Below are positions 1-7,957 of a DNA stretch of 64,000 nucleotides, piece after piece (position 1 is the stretch's first letter; every line of letters begins with the position of its first letter). Origin of the DNA: Chitinophaga arvensicola. GTDB lineage: Bacteria > Bacteroidota > Bacteroidia > Chitinophagales > Chitinophagaceae. The stretch spans positions 310,001 through 374,000 of the forward strand of contig NZ_FOJG01000001.1 in assembly GCF_900110835.1 (NCBI RefSeq). Reading direction: 5' to 3'. The notes beneath the pieces were generated by a model that was given only the letters and a program-made list of their open reading frames with translations, did not search any database and had not been told where the DNA came from. Position numbers and translations under genes: made by a program.

Positions 1-436
1 GGCTTCACAGGTATACCTGTTTATTTTCCTGTTTGCCGTAGCTGCGGGTACTTTCATCGGTGGTCCTGTGGGCGACCGGATCGGACGTAAATATGTGATC
101 TGGATTTCTATACTCGGTGTAGCGCCATTTTCTTTGTTGCTGCCTCATGCCACACTTTTCTGGACCGCCATACTCAGTGTATTCATTGGTGTTATTCTCT
201 CCTCCGCCTTTTCCGCTATCCTGGTGTATGCACAGGAACTGGTACCCGGTAAAGTGGGCATGATTGCAGGTTTGTTCTTTGGACTGGCCTTTGGTATGGC
301 CGGTGTGGGTTCTGCCCTGCTGGGCCGCCTGGCAGATGCCACCAGCATCAATTATGTATATGAAGTGTGTGCTTACCTGCCTTTAATAGGTATCCTCACC
401 GCCTTCCTTCCGAACCTGGAAAAGAAAAAGAAGTAG
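1..436 (+). CDS. MFS transporter, fosmidomycin-resistance (Fsr) type, 3' part
   Basis: The reading frame is open from base 2 and is cut by the window edge, so only the C-terminal ~144 residues are present. The segment carries the MFS cytoplasmic signature GDRIGRK and about four hydrophobic helices. It ends in a short lysine-rich cytoplasmic tail. The run YAQELVPGKVGM followed by GLFFGLAFG is characteristic of the Fsr (fosmidomycin resistance) branch of drug:H+ antiporters in the inner membrane. A perfect hairpin follows the stop. The substrate cannot be read from the sequence, and an efflux role is inferred from the family. Confidence 0.8.
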   Translation, partial: ASQVYLFIFLFAVAAGTFIGGPVGDRIGRKYVIWISILGVAPFSLLLPHATLFWTAILSVFIGVILSSAFSAILVYAQELVPGKVGMIAGLFFGLAFGMAGVGSALLGRLADATSINYVYEVCAYLPLIGILTAFLPNLEKKKK

Positions 437-444
437 CCGCTGTT

Positions 445-481
445 TTTTGTCTTACGCAGGATGAACCTGCGTAAGACAAAA
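445..481. terminator. Perfect 16-bp hairpin after the MFS gene
   Basis: Arms 445-460 and 466-481 are exact reverse complements around a 5-nt loop (ATGAA). The T run lies on the upstream side (443-448), so the classic U-tract form is on the - strand. On the + strand it is followed by AAAATTCG. It separates the MFS gene from the EamA gene and is probably a terminator or 3' stabiliser. Confidence 0.6.
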
Positions 482-518
482 TTCGCCTACATTCGCACTC
501 ACACTAAAACAATTGGTT

Positions 519-1391
519 ATGTGGAAAGGCATACTGCTTGTGCTGCTCGGCGCATGCAGCTTTGGGATATTATCAACGATCGTTAAATCAGGTTACCAGG
601 AAGGCTATACATTAGGCGAGTTATGCAGCGTACAGGCCGGTTTCGGCATGGTGGCGCTATGGATCATCCAGTTGATTTCCGGCAGAAAGATGGTGGGCTT
701 AACCAATAAGGAAGCCCGTACTTGTTTTATCCTGGGCAGTTCCACAGGCCTGGTGAGCATTACTTATTATCAGAGTGTACAATATATCCCGGCCAGTGTG
801 GCCATTATATTACTGATGCAGTTTACCTGGATGAGTATGCTGGCAGAATGGGTGATCTATAAAAAGCGTCCATCTCCGGTACAATGGCTGGCAGTATTCT
901 TTATTCTGGGCGGTACCCTGCTGGCCGGAGGTGTTTTCAACGCAGGTCATACGGAACTGAACTGGAAAGGAATAGGCTTTGGCCTGCTGGCAGCCATGTG
1001 TTATACCGTATTTATTGTAGTGAGCGGCCGTATCGGTGCTTCCCTGGGACCAGTGCTGAAAAGTGCCTGGATTGTTACCGGCGCCTTTGTACTCATTACC
1101 CTGATATTTCCTCCTCTGTACCTGTTTAATGGCCGTTTTACGGGCACCAGTCTCTGGATCTGGGGAATTCCGCTGGCCCTTTTCGGGACCGTGCTCCCTC
1201 CTTTTCTATTTTCAAAGGGGATGCCCCAAACAGGCGTATCGCTGGGCGCTATCCTGAGCGCCGCCGAACTTCCCGTGGCCATGCTGGCGGCGACCATTTT
1301 CCTGCACGAAGCCGTGTCCCCCCTGCAGATATTGGGTGTAGCGATCATATTAAGCGCTATTGCCATGGCGAATCTGAAACGACGGAAATGA
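519..1391 (+). CDS. EamA/DMT-superfamily transporter
   Basis: This is a 290-residue integral membrane protein of the drug/metabolite transporter superfamily with two EamA repeats of about five helices each. The first runs over residues ~1-140 and the second starts near FGLLAAMCYTVFIVVSG. The usual length of the family is 280-310. An upstream in-frame TTG at 513 also exists. I chose ATG 519 because it opens directly on the first helix (MWKGILLVLLGAC). The substrate is unknown. It stands alone between a hairpin and the promoter of the next gene. Confidence 0.85.
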   Translation: MWKGILLVLLGACSFGILSTIVKSGYQEGYTLGELCSVQAGFGMVALWIIQLISGRKMVGLTNKEARTCFILGSSTGLVSITYYQSVQYIPASVAIILLMQFTWMSMLAEWVIYKKRPSPVQWLAVFFILGGTLLAGGVFNAGHTELNWKGIGFGLLAAMCYTVFIVVSGRIGASLGPVLKSAWIVTGAFVLITLIFPPLYLFNGRFTGTSLWIWGIPLALFGTVLPPFLFSKGMPQTGVSLGAILSAAELPVAMLAATIFLHEAVSPLQILGVAIILSAIAMANLKRRK

Positions 1392-1416
1392 AAACCCATG
1401 AGGTGTTTTTTTTATT

Positions 1417-1424
1417 TATCTTTG
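1417..1424 (+). promoter_or_regulatory. -7 box of the TPR gene
   Basis: TATCTTTG matches the Bacteroidota -7 consensus TAnnTTTG exactly and lies 34 nt before the ATG at 1459. A clear -33 TTTG at the usual distance is not visible. Confidence 0.5.
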
Positions 1425-1458
1425 CACCCTCTATTAGTGATTTACGAACCGTTTTTTC

Positions 1459-2109
1459 ATGAAAGCATTTAATTTTTTTATTCTATATCGCCTCCCGATA
1501 GGTATCCTGTTGTTAGCAGGTGGTATTGCACTGGGCTTAACTGTAGGCTGGTGGGAAGCTACCATTGTGCTGGTGCTGGCACTGGTATGTTTGGTAACAC
1601 ACGTGATGTTTGGTCCCATGAGAATGGTACAGGAAGCCGTGGAAGCCGGTGATATTGAAAGGGCCAGTGCCCTGATGAACCAGGTGAAGTTCCCTAAACT
1701 GCTGTACAAACCAATCCGTTCTGTATACTATTTTATGCAGAGCAATATGGCCATGTACTCCAACGACCTCGATAAAGCTGAATCCACTATCCGCCAGAGT
1801 ATTAACTCCGGTAGCCCGATGAAGGAATACGAGGGGATGCAGTATTTCCAGCTGGGTACTATCGCCTATCAGAAAAATGACCTGAAAACGGCTGATCAGA
1901 ACCTCAAAATTGCGATGCGTAAAGGTTTACCGGACAAGGAAAACACGGCTGCCGCCCTGTTAACCCTTGCTTCCATTGCCATGAGCCGCCGCGACTTCAA
2001 ATCTGCCAAGGAATATTTCCGCCGGGCAAAGGCGCAAAAGCCTACTACTGCGCAGATTGTAAGCCAGATCAAAGAAATGGATAAATATATTTCCCGCATG
2101 CCGGGATAA
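1459..2109 (+). CDS. Membrane-anchored tetratricopeptide-repeat protein
   Basis: The protein has 216 residues. Residues ~5-52 form two closely spaced hydrophobic segments, making an N-terminal hairpin anchor. The rest is helical with TPR character: repeats near YFMQSNMAMYSNDLDKAE, YFQLGTIAYQKNDLKTAD and LLTLASIAMSRRDFKSAKEYFRRA. TPR domains mediate protein-protein contacts, so a scaffold role at the inner membrane is an inference. An exact -7 box lies upstream and a strong terminator downstream, so it is probably monocistronic. I do not recognise a specific function. Confidence 0.75.
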   Translation: MKAFNFFILYRLPIGILLLAGGIALGLTVGWWEATIVLVLALVCLVTHVMFGPMRMVQEAVEAGDIERASALMNQVKFPKLLYKPIRSVYYFMQSNMAMYSNDLDKAESTIRQSINSGSPMKEYEGMQYFQLGTIAYQKNDLKTADQNLKIAMRKGLPDKENTAAALLTLASIAMSRRDFKSAKEYFRRAKAQKPTTAQIVSQIKEMDKYISRMPG

Positions 2110-2133
2110 GCTATACCAGCTTAACTTTTTTAG

Positions 2134-2187
2134 AAATGCAGCGGAGATAAAGTAACCCAAACCTTTGTCTCCGCTGCATTTTTTTTG
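2134..2187 (+). terminator. Strong intrinsic terminator just before the btuB-like gene
   Basis: Arms 2134-2152 and 2163-2181 pair over about 19 bp with one G-U wobble and a 10-nt loop, followed by a T tract (2179-2186). It ends only 25 nt before the btuB-like ATG at 2212. That leaves almost no room for a downstream promoter, so it may be an attenuator in the btuB leader and not only the end of the TPR gene. Confidence 0.8.
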
Positions 2188-2211
2188 ACGGAACCACAAT
2201 CATATTCCAGG

Positions 2212-4170
2212 ATGCAACCGAAACTATACACTACACTTTTATTATCAGCGGCTTTGTATTCCACTGCCATTGCGCAGGATACCAGCCACATCAGCCAGCT
2301 CAACGAAATTACCGTGACCGCCACCAAAGGCCCCCAGAAAGCCAGCGAAACCGGTAAGGTAGTTACTATCCTGTCGCATGAATACCTGCAACAGAACAGC
2401 GGAAAGAGCATTGCCAGTATTCTCAACCAGCAAACCGGGCTTGTGATCAACGGCGCAGAAAACAACCGTGGCACTGTTCCCAATGTATACATGCGGGGCG
2501 CTTCCAGTGGCAACACCCTGATCCTGATAGACGGGCTTCCCGTCAACGACGCCTCCCAGATTAATAATACGTTTAACCTGAACTTTATAACGCCCGACCT
2601 GGTAGAACGAATTGAAATACTCCGTGGCAGCCAGTCGACCCTCTATGGCTCCAATGCCGTAGCTGGTGTAATCAATATCATTACCCGTAAAAACAGCGAC
2701 AAAAAATTCGGGATCGGCGCCAACGCCAGTTATGGCAGCTACCGCGACTTCCAGGGGAATGTGAATATACACGGCAATATCCAACGCTTCTCCTACCTGG
2801 TGAATTACCAGCGTGAAAAAGCCCGTGGCTTCTCGGATGCCTACGATTCCAGCCGTAATCAGACAAAAGATTTCGACAGGGATGGTTTCCGGCAGAACAC
2901 CATCTTCGCTAAACTGGGGCTCACCGCCGGTAAACGCTGGAACTTCGGGTACCTGTTCAACTGGAGCAATATCCACCAGGATCTCGACGAGGGCGGTTAT
3001 GTAGACGACCGGGATTATACCGGCAAATCAAAATACCTGCTCAACGCCTTCAGCAGTGAGTACAAGTTTAAAAAAGGCTCCTGGCATGTGTTGTATAGTT
3101 ACCAGCGCAACAAGCGGGATATTGTGAACGACTCCGGCTACCTGGGTGTGGGCGGAAACTACTATGCCCGCTACGATAGTTCTCTTTTCAGCTCCAACAC
3201 GCACCAGGTGGAGAGCTATGTAAACTGGGAAGCGAGCAACAACATCCGGCTGATCGGCGGTGCGGCCTTTACCACCTCGAATACAGATCAAAAAGACTAC
3301 CTGCAGGGCTTATCGGGTCCTGATATATATACCACTTTCCTCTCGCCTGACAGTGCACATACCAACCAGACCAGCGTGTACGCGTCTTTGCTGCTGCACA
3401 ACCTGGGAGGCTTCAATATGGAACTGGGTGGCCGGTTGAACTACCATAGCCTTTATGGTAACAACCAAACGTTTTCCTTCAACCCTTCCTACCTGATTAA
3501 TCCGAATCACAAGGTATTTGTGAATATTTCTTCCGCCTACATGGTACCGAGCCTGTCGCAGCTATATCCCGCCGGATACGGCAACCGGGACCTGAAGCCG
3601 GAGAGTACAATCAGTTATGAAGCCGGCTATCAGGCTACGTTGGCCCATGAACGGGTAGACGTCCGGGTAACCGGGTTTGCCCGAAATACCCATGACCTGA
3701 TCATTTTTTATAGTGATCCTGTTACCTACCTGGGCCAGTTCCGGAATGCCAATAAGCAACAGGCTTATGGCGTGGAAGTGGAAGGTTCCTGGAGGCTGAC
3801 CAACACCCTCCGGCTAACCGCCAACTATACCTATACCGATGGACAGCTGACAGTACCTCAAAATGGTAAAGATTCGTCCTACTACAATCTGTATAGAGTA
3901 CCTAAACACGCTGTGAATGCAACTTTAGGCTACCAGGCTACCCCGGCATTATTTGTATCTGTAACCGGCAAATATGTGGGTCAGCGGTTTGAGCAGGCGA
4001 AGCCCATGGGCGATTATTATACCCTGGATTTATACGGTGAATATAAATTTGGTAACTTGCTCAAAATTTTCGCCGGTTTCAGAAACATTACAGATTATCA
4101 ATATTTTGATATTTTGGGATATAATTCACGCCGGTTCAATTTCAACACCGGTGTTATATTTAATTTGTAA
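2212..4170 (+). CDS. btuB: TonB-dependent outer-membrane receptor, probable vitamin B12 receptor
   Basis: A 652-residue TonB-dependent receptor. Residues 1-20 are a signal peptide ending near TAIAQ. A TonB-box-like LNEITVTAT follows, then the plug domain (DGLPVND, STLYGSNAVAGVINIITRK) and a C-terminal 22-strand-type barrel. Length and architecture match BtuB (~600-650 residues), not SusC (~1000). It should import cobalamin across the outer membrane with TonB energy. The B12 assignment rests mainly on the following BtuG-like and cob genes. An in-frame TTG at 2185 lies inside a terminator T tract, so ATG 2212 was chosen. Siderophore specificity cannot be excluded from the sequence alone. Confidence 0.85.
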   Translation: MQPKLYTTLLLSAALYSTAIAQDTSHISQLNEITVTATKGPQKASETGKVVTILSHEYLQQNSGKSIASILNQQTGLVINGAENNRGTVPNVYMRGASSGNTLILIDGLPVNDASQINNTFNLNFITPDLVERIEILRGSQSTLYGSNAVAGVINIITRKNSDKKFGIGANASYGSYRDFQGNVNIHGNIQRFSYLVNYQREKARGFSDAYDSSRNQTKDFDRDGFRQNTIFAKLGLTAGKRWNFGYLFNWSNIHQDLDEGGYVDDRDYTGKSKYLLNAFSSEYKFKKGSWHVLYSYQRNKRDIVNDSGYLGVGGNYYARYDSSLFSSNTHQVESYVNWEASNNIRLIGGAAFTTSNTDQKDYLQGLSGPDIYTTFLSPDSAHTNQTSVYASLLLHNLGGFNMELGGRLNYHSLYGNNQTFSFNPSYLINPNHKVFVNISSAYMVPSLSQLYPAGYGNRDLKPESTISYEAGYQATLAHERVDVRVTGFARNTHDLIIFYSDPVTYLGQFRNANKQQAYGVEVEGSWRLTNTLRLTANYTYTDGQLTVPQNGKDSSYYNLYRVPKHAVNATLGYQATPALFVSVTGKYVGQRFEQAKPMGDYYTLDLYGEYKFGNLLKIFAGFRNITDYQYFDILGYNSRRFNFNTGVIFNL

Positions 4171-4187
4171 ACATTAAAACCAACATA

Positions 4188-4781
4188 ATGTCTTTAAAGA
4201 ATCTTGATCCGCGATTTGGTGTATTGCTGCTTTTCATTGTCGCAGCAGGTATAATACGCGTCGTGTTGGGAGCTGATGCGAATATGCAACCTATTGCTAT
4301 GTTCACGCCAGTGGGTGCAATGGCTTTATTCGGTGGCGCATCTTTTTCCCAGAAGTGGAAATCATATGCTTTCCCTTTATTAACCCTGTTTATCAGTGAT
4401 GTTATCCTGATGCAGGTATTCCACAGACAATATGCGGAAGGTTTATTATACAGAGGCTGGGTATGGAACTATGCCAGCTTTGTACTGATCGTGTTACTGG
4501 GTCAGCTTTTAATCAAGAAAGCGAGTGTGGCCAATATCCTGATGGGATCTGTAGGCGCGGCACTCCTTCATTTCCTGGTATCCAACTTCGGTGTGTGGAT
4601 CAGCGGTTCTACCAACATGCTCACCGGTTTACCTTACACGAAAGATGCAGCAGGTCTGATCAGTTGCTATGTACAGGCTATTCCTTACATGTGGTATGTC
4701 CTGGTAGGTAACGTCATCTATTGCAGCATTTTCTTTGGCAGCTTTGAACTGGTAAAACGCAGAATGCGTTTTGCTCAATAA
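4188..4781 (+). CDS. Small integral membrane protein, DUF6580/ECF S-component-like
   Basis: This 197-residue, very hydrophobic protein has about five or six membrane helices, beginning with RFGVLLLFIVAAGIIR and ending in a basic tail (KRRMRFAQ). A conserved-looking FTPVGAMALFGGASF motif follows helix 1. It starts 17 nt after the btuB-like gene and precedes the BtuG-like lipoprotein. The size and helix pattern resemble substrate-binding (S) components of ECF vitamin transporters and the DUF6580 family. A role in inner-membrane cobalamin or precursor uptake is inferred from position, since no BtuCD genes are in the window. Confidence 0.6.
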   Translation: MSLKNLDPRFGVLLLFIVAAGIIRVVLGADANMQPIAMFTPVGAMALFGGASFSQKWKSYAFPLLTLFISDVILMQVFHRQYAEGLLYRGWVWNYASFVLIVLLGQLLIKKASVANILMGSVGAALLHFLVSNFGVWISGSTNMLTGLPYTKDAAGLISCYVQAIPYMWYVLVGNVIYCSIFFGSFELVKRRMRFAQ

Positions 4782-4796
4782 TATTTTTATAGCTTT

Positions 4797-4849
4797 TAGA
4801 GATTTGGCGCTTGGGCAGATGCACACATTTGCCTGACGCTAAATCTCTA
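4797..4849. promoter_or_regulatory. Long imperfect hairpin in the btuG-like leader
   Basis: Arms 4797-4805 and 4841-4849 pair perfectly. The stem continues inward through GU pairs and one bulge to 4817/4830, about 20 bp in total. No U tract follows on the + strand (AAATTATTATAG). It lies between the small membrane protein and the lipoprotein gene. It could be an mRNA processing or stability element, or a weak terminator. Confidence 0.5.
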
Positions 4850-4971
4850 AATTATTATAGGGGATATCATTTCCCCTCTCCCGCATAGCACCTCTGTACA
4901 GCACCCTTGCAAACGGTTACTCACGGCAGTACCCATACGAAAACAAGACATACGAAAATAAATCACGACAC

Positions 4972-6300
4972 ATGCGCAGCATTTCACGCAAATTTCAACT
5001 TTCCTTTATTGTAGCAGTATTCGCTATTGCGGGATTAGCCTCCTGTTCTAAAGATAACCAGGCCGAAATCGTTGTACCACAGATTGTAAATCCGGGTTTA
5101 AAGAATGGTCAGGACACTATTTATATCGGCGACACCCGGGTATTAAGCCCCCAACTGGCAGAAGTTAAGAACCCTGAGTTTCTCTGGCTGGTAAATGGCG
5201 TAAAAGTAAGCACCGATTCTACCTATACCTTCACCGCCAAAGAAAGAGGTGATTACACCATTTCCTATAAAATTATTTCCGGCAATTCGCTGGCCACTTA
5301 TTACTACCGCATCAAGGTACTGGGTAAGTTTGAAAATGGTTTCTTCCTGGTAAATGAAGGCTGGTTCAACCATGAACCAGGCGATGTAAACTTCTACCGT
5401 AATGGAGAGGATTCCGTTTACCAGTATGTATTTAAGCGTACCAATCCCGGACAAACCCTGGGTAAAACCACCCAATTTGGCGCCATCTACAACAATAAAA
5501 TGTACCTGGTATCCAAAGAGGGCGCCTTTGTGGTAGCTGATGCCGGTACATTGAAAGAAACCGGACGTATCAATCAACTTCCCGCTACCGGCAATGCCTT
5601 TTGTGCGGTGAATACCAATACCGGCCTGGTATCTACTACTGATGGTGTGTACCCGGTAAATCTGCAGACATTGGCTTTGGGTAGCAAAATAGCAGGAGTA
5701 ACCGGTGAAGTAGGCGGCATGATTGCAGCAGAAGGGTATGTGCTGGTGATGTCCCAATCACAGGGTATCGTTGCATTGAACAAAACTGACTTCAGTGTAG
5801 CAAAAGTACTGGGACTGGCGGATGTAGGCTTTACCCGTACCACAGACGGTACCGTTTGGGCAGCACGCGATAACATGCTGTTTGCCATCAATGCCAACAC
5901 CCTGAAAATTGATACCGTGTCCATGCCTTTCGCAGTGTATGGCACCTGGGGCTATTGGAACGCAGGCAAACTGACCGCTTCTACCAGTGAAAATGCGGTG
6001 TTTATTGGTAAAACCAATAGCTGGGGCGAAGAAGGAAGAGAAGTATATAAATATGCGGTGGGTAATGCAGCTTCCCTGCAAACACCATTTGCTACTATTC
6101 CGGCCGGCCGCGAAATGTATGCTGCAGGCGTGAGATACAATCCTAATAACAATACCATCGTAGTAACAGATGTAAAATCCGGCTACGGTGATAACTATAA
6201 AGACAATGCCCTGTATATTTATGATGCAGGTAATGGCAGTCTGAAGAAAACAGTGAATTTCACCGGCTTCTTCTTCCCGGCCATGCCGTTGTTTAACTAA
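4972..6300 (+). CDS. btuG: BtuG-like surface lipoprotein (DUF5074 beta-propeller)
   Basis: A 442-residue lipoprotein. The signal peptide ends in a lipobox, GLASC (Cys ~25). An Ig/PKD-like segment runs over ~60-115, then a beta-propeller of YncE/DUF5074 type begins at FFLVNEGWFNH. BtuG proteins of Bacteroides are surface lipoproteins of this fold that bind cobalamin very tightly and pass it to BtuB. That is established for Bacteroides; here the function is inferred from fold and from location between the btuB-like and cobU genes. Residues 'CSKDN' after the Cys are compatible with surface export. It differs from canonical BtuG by the extra N-terminal Ig-like part. Confidence 0.75.
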   Translation: MRSISRKFQLSFIVAVFAIAGLASCSKDNQAEIVVPQIVNPGLKNGQDTIYIGDTRVLSPQLAEVKNPEFLWLVNGVKVSTDSTYTFTAKERGDYTISYKIISGNSLATYYYRIKVLGKFENGFFLVNEGWFNHEPGDVNFYRNGEDSVYQYVFKRTNPGQTLGKTTQFGAIYNNKMYLVSKEGAFVVADAGTLKETGRINQLPATGNAFCAVNTNTGLVSTTDGVYPVNLQTLALGSKIAGVTGEVGGMIAAEGYVLVMSQSQGIVALNKTDFSVAKVLGLADVGFTRTTDGTVWAARDNMLFAINANTLKIDTVSMPFAVYGTWGYWNAGKLTASTSENAVFIGKTNSWGEEGREVYKYAVGNAASLQTPFATIPAGREMYAAGVRYNPNNNTIVVTDVKSGYGDNYKDNALYIYDAGNGSLKKTVNFTGFFFPAMPLFN

Positions 6301-6306
6301 GTCAAC

Positions 6307-6384
6307 AGCTTTTGGCACTTAGCTTTCAGTCACTCGTACCGCGTTTATGCTAAGTGCTGAAAGCTAAGCGTTAAAAGCTTTTTT
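6307..6384 (+). terminator. Terminator/attenuator-like hairpin abutting cobU
   Basis: A 12-bp perfect stem (6318-6329 with 6357-6368) is extended across a 4-nt internal loop by 7 bp (6307-6313 with 6373-6379). It is followed by a T tract (6379-6384) that touches the cobU ATG at 6385. Part of the left arm (6316-6323) can instead pair 8 bp with 6349-6356, so two mutually exclusive folds exist. No B12-box sequence of the cobalamin riboswitch is visible. Confidence 0.65.
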
Positions 6385-6897
6385 ATGCTTCATTTAATTA
6401 CAGGTGGGGCCCGCTCGGGCAAAAGCAGGTATGCGCAGGAATGGGCGTTATCGCAAAGTGCACAACCCGTATATGTGGCCACCGCCAGAGTATGGGATAC
6501 CGATTTTGCGGAGCGCATACAACGCCACAAAAGTGAAAGAGGCCCGGTATGGGTGAACTATGAAACCGAACTACACGTAAGCCAGCTCCCGCTGGATAAC
6601 CGTACCGTTGTCATCGATTGTGTTACCTTGTGGCTGACGAATTTCTTTGAAGCACATCAATATCATACGAACAATACCCTGCAGGCAATTCAGGCAGAAA
6701 TAGACACCCTGCATCAGAAGGCGGGGACCTTTATATTGGTCACCAACGAAATAGGTATGGGTGTACACGCCGAAACAGAAGCAGGACGCAAGTTTACAGA
6801 TCTGCAGGGCTGGGTAAACCAATACATTGCACGTATAGCCGGTACCGTTACATTAATGGTATCTGGCATCCCGGTTGTAATAAAAAAGGACGCGTAA
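6385..6897 (+). CDS. cobU: Adenosylcobinamide kinase / adenosylcobinamide-phosphate guanylyltransferase
   Basis: A 170-residue CobU/CobP enzyme. It phosphorylates adenosylcobinamide and then transfers GMP to form AdoCbi-GDP, the activated corrinoid for lower-ligand attachment. The P-loop GGARSGKS is at residues 7-14. The guanylylated histidine lies in RIQRHKSERG (~residue 47), followed by VIDCVTLWL and VTNEIGMG. Length matches the family. It starts directly after a hairpin-T tract and is followed 13 nt later by cobT. Cytoplasmic; confident by motif. Confidence 0.95.
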   Translation: MLHLITGGARSGKSRYAQEWALSQSAQPVYVATARVWDTDFAERIQRHKSERGPVWVNYETELHVSQLPLDNRTVVIDCVTLWLTNFFEAHQYHTNNTLQAIQAEIDTLHQKAGTFILVTNEIGMGVHAETEAGRKFTDLQGWVNQYIARIAGTVTLMVSGIPVVIKKDA

Positions 6898-6910
6898 AAA
6901 CTATTCCCTC

Positions 6911-7957
6911 ATGACGAGCAATTTCACGATCACACCGCTGTCAACAGCACTGAGAACGGCCTTACAGGACAAGATAGACCAGAAAACCAAGCCACCAGGA
7001 TCATTGGGCCGGCTGGAAGCAGTAGCCCTTCAGGCAGGTTTGGTACAAAATACCCTTACACCAACAGTCAGCAAACCCGCTATCATTGTGTTTGCGGGTG
7101 ACCATGGCATTGCTGCCGACGGATTGGTAAATCCTTTCCCGCAGGCAGTAACCGCGCAGATGGTGTATAATTTTCTACAGGGTGGCGCAGCTATCAATGT
7201 ATTTTGCCGGCAGCATCAGCTACAGCTGACGGTAGTAGATGCCGGTGTGAACCATGATTTTGCGCCACATCCGTTGTTGAAAGACCGGAAGATGGGCATG
7301 GGAACGCAGAACTTCCTGCATATGCCGGCTATGTCGCTGGATCAGTGCAAACTGGCGATGCAGGCAGGCGCAGAGGAAGTAAAACTGCTGCATGAAAACG
7401 GCTGTAATGTGATCGGCTTCGGGGAAATGGGAATTGGCAATACTTCCGCAGCCGCGCTGCTGATGAGCCATTTTACCCGGCTTCCAGTGGCAGAATGTAC
7501 CGGCGCGGGCACGGGCAGTAATGCACAGCAACTGGTACAGAAACAAGCTATCCTGCAGCAGGTGGTAGCCAAACATGCATCACCGGCATCACCGGAGCAG
7601 GCACTGGCTACGTTTGGTGGTTTCGAGATCGCCATGATCTGCGGCGCTATACAACAGGCGGCTGCACTGCAGATGCTTATTGTGATTGATGGATTCATTG
7701 TGACGGCGGCCTTACTCGCTGCGGTAAACATGCAACCAGCGGTAAAGGATTACTGTGTATTTGCACATTGCTCCGAAGAAAAGGGACATAAAGCCATGCT
7801 GGAGCACCTCGGTGTAACACCATTATTACAGATAGATATGCGCCTCGGAGAAGGAACCGGCGCGGCATTGGCCATTCCGCTTATTCAGAGTGCGGTGGCA
7901 TTCCTGGAAGAAATGGCCAGCTTCAACAGTGCACAGGTATCAAATCGTACGATATGA
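6911..7957 (+). CDS. cobT: Nicotinate-nucleotide-dimethylbenzimidazole phosphoribosyltransferase
   Basis: A 348-residue CobT. It converts the lower-ligand base plus nicotinate mononucleotide into alpha-ribazole-5'-phosphate. Family motifs are the N-terminal KTKPPGSLGRLE, FAGDHGIAADG and the C-terminal LGEGTGAALA, whose Glu (~residue 317) is the catalytic base in Salmonella CobT. Its stop overlaps the cobS start (ATGA), indicating translational coupling. Together with cobU, cobS and cobC it forms a complete nucleotide-loop assembly branch, and corrin-ring synthesis genes are absent here. Confidence 0.95.
   Translation: MTSNFTITPLSTALRTALQDKIDQKTKPPGSLGRLEAVALQAGLVQNTLTPTVSKPAIIVFAGDHGIAADGLVNPFPQAVTAQMVYNFLQGGAAINVFCRQHQLQLTVVDAGVNHDFAPHPLLKDRKMGMGTQNFLHMPAMSLDQCKLAMQAGAEEVKLLHENGCNVIGFGEMGIGNTSAAALLMSHFTRLPVAECTGAGTGSNAQQLVQKQAILQQVVAKHASPASPEQALATFGGFEIAMICGAIQQAAALQMLIVIDGFIVTAALLAAVNMQPAVKDYCVFAHCSEEKGHKAMLEHLGVTPLLQIDMRLGEGTGAALAIPLIQSAVAFLEEMASFNSAQVSNRTI

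Noticed and set aside
513-518. TTG start for the EamA transporter
   Set aside because: ATG at 519 begins directly on the first helix and no ribosome-binding or conserved sequence supports the earlier TTG.
2185-2211. TTG start for the btuB-like gene
   Set aside because: The TTG lies in the T tract of a terminator and would add residues before a normal signal peptide.
2110-2212. Cobalamin riboswitch upstream of the btuB-like gene
   Set aside because: No B12-box-like segment or multi-helix junction could be found in this short leader; only a simple terminator hairpin is present.
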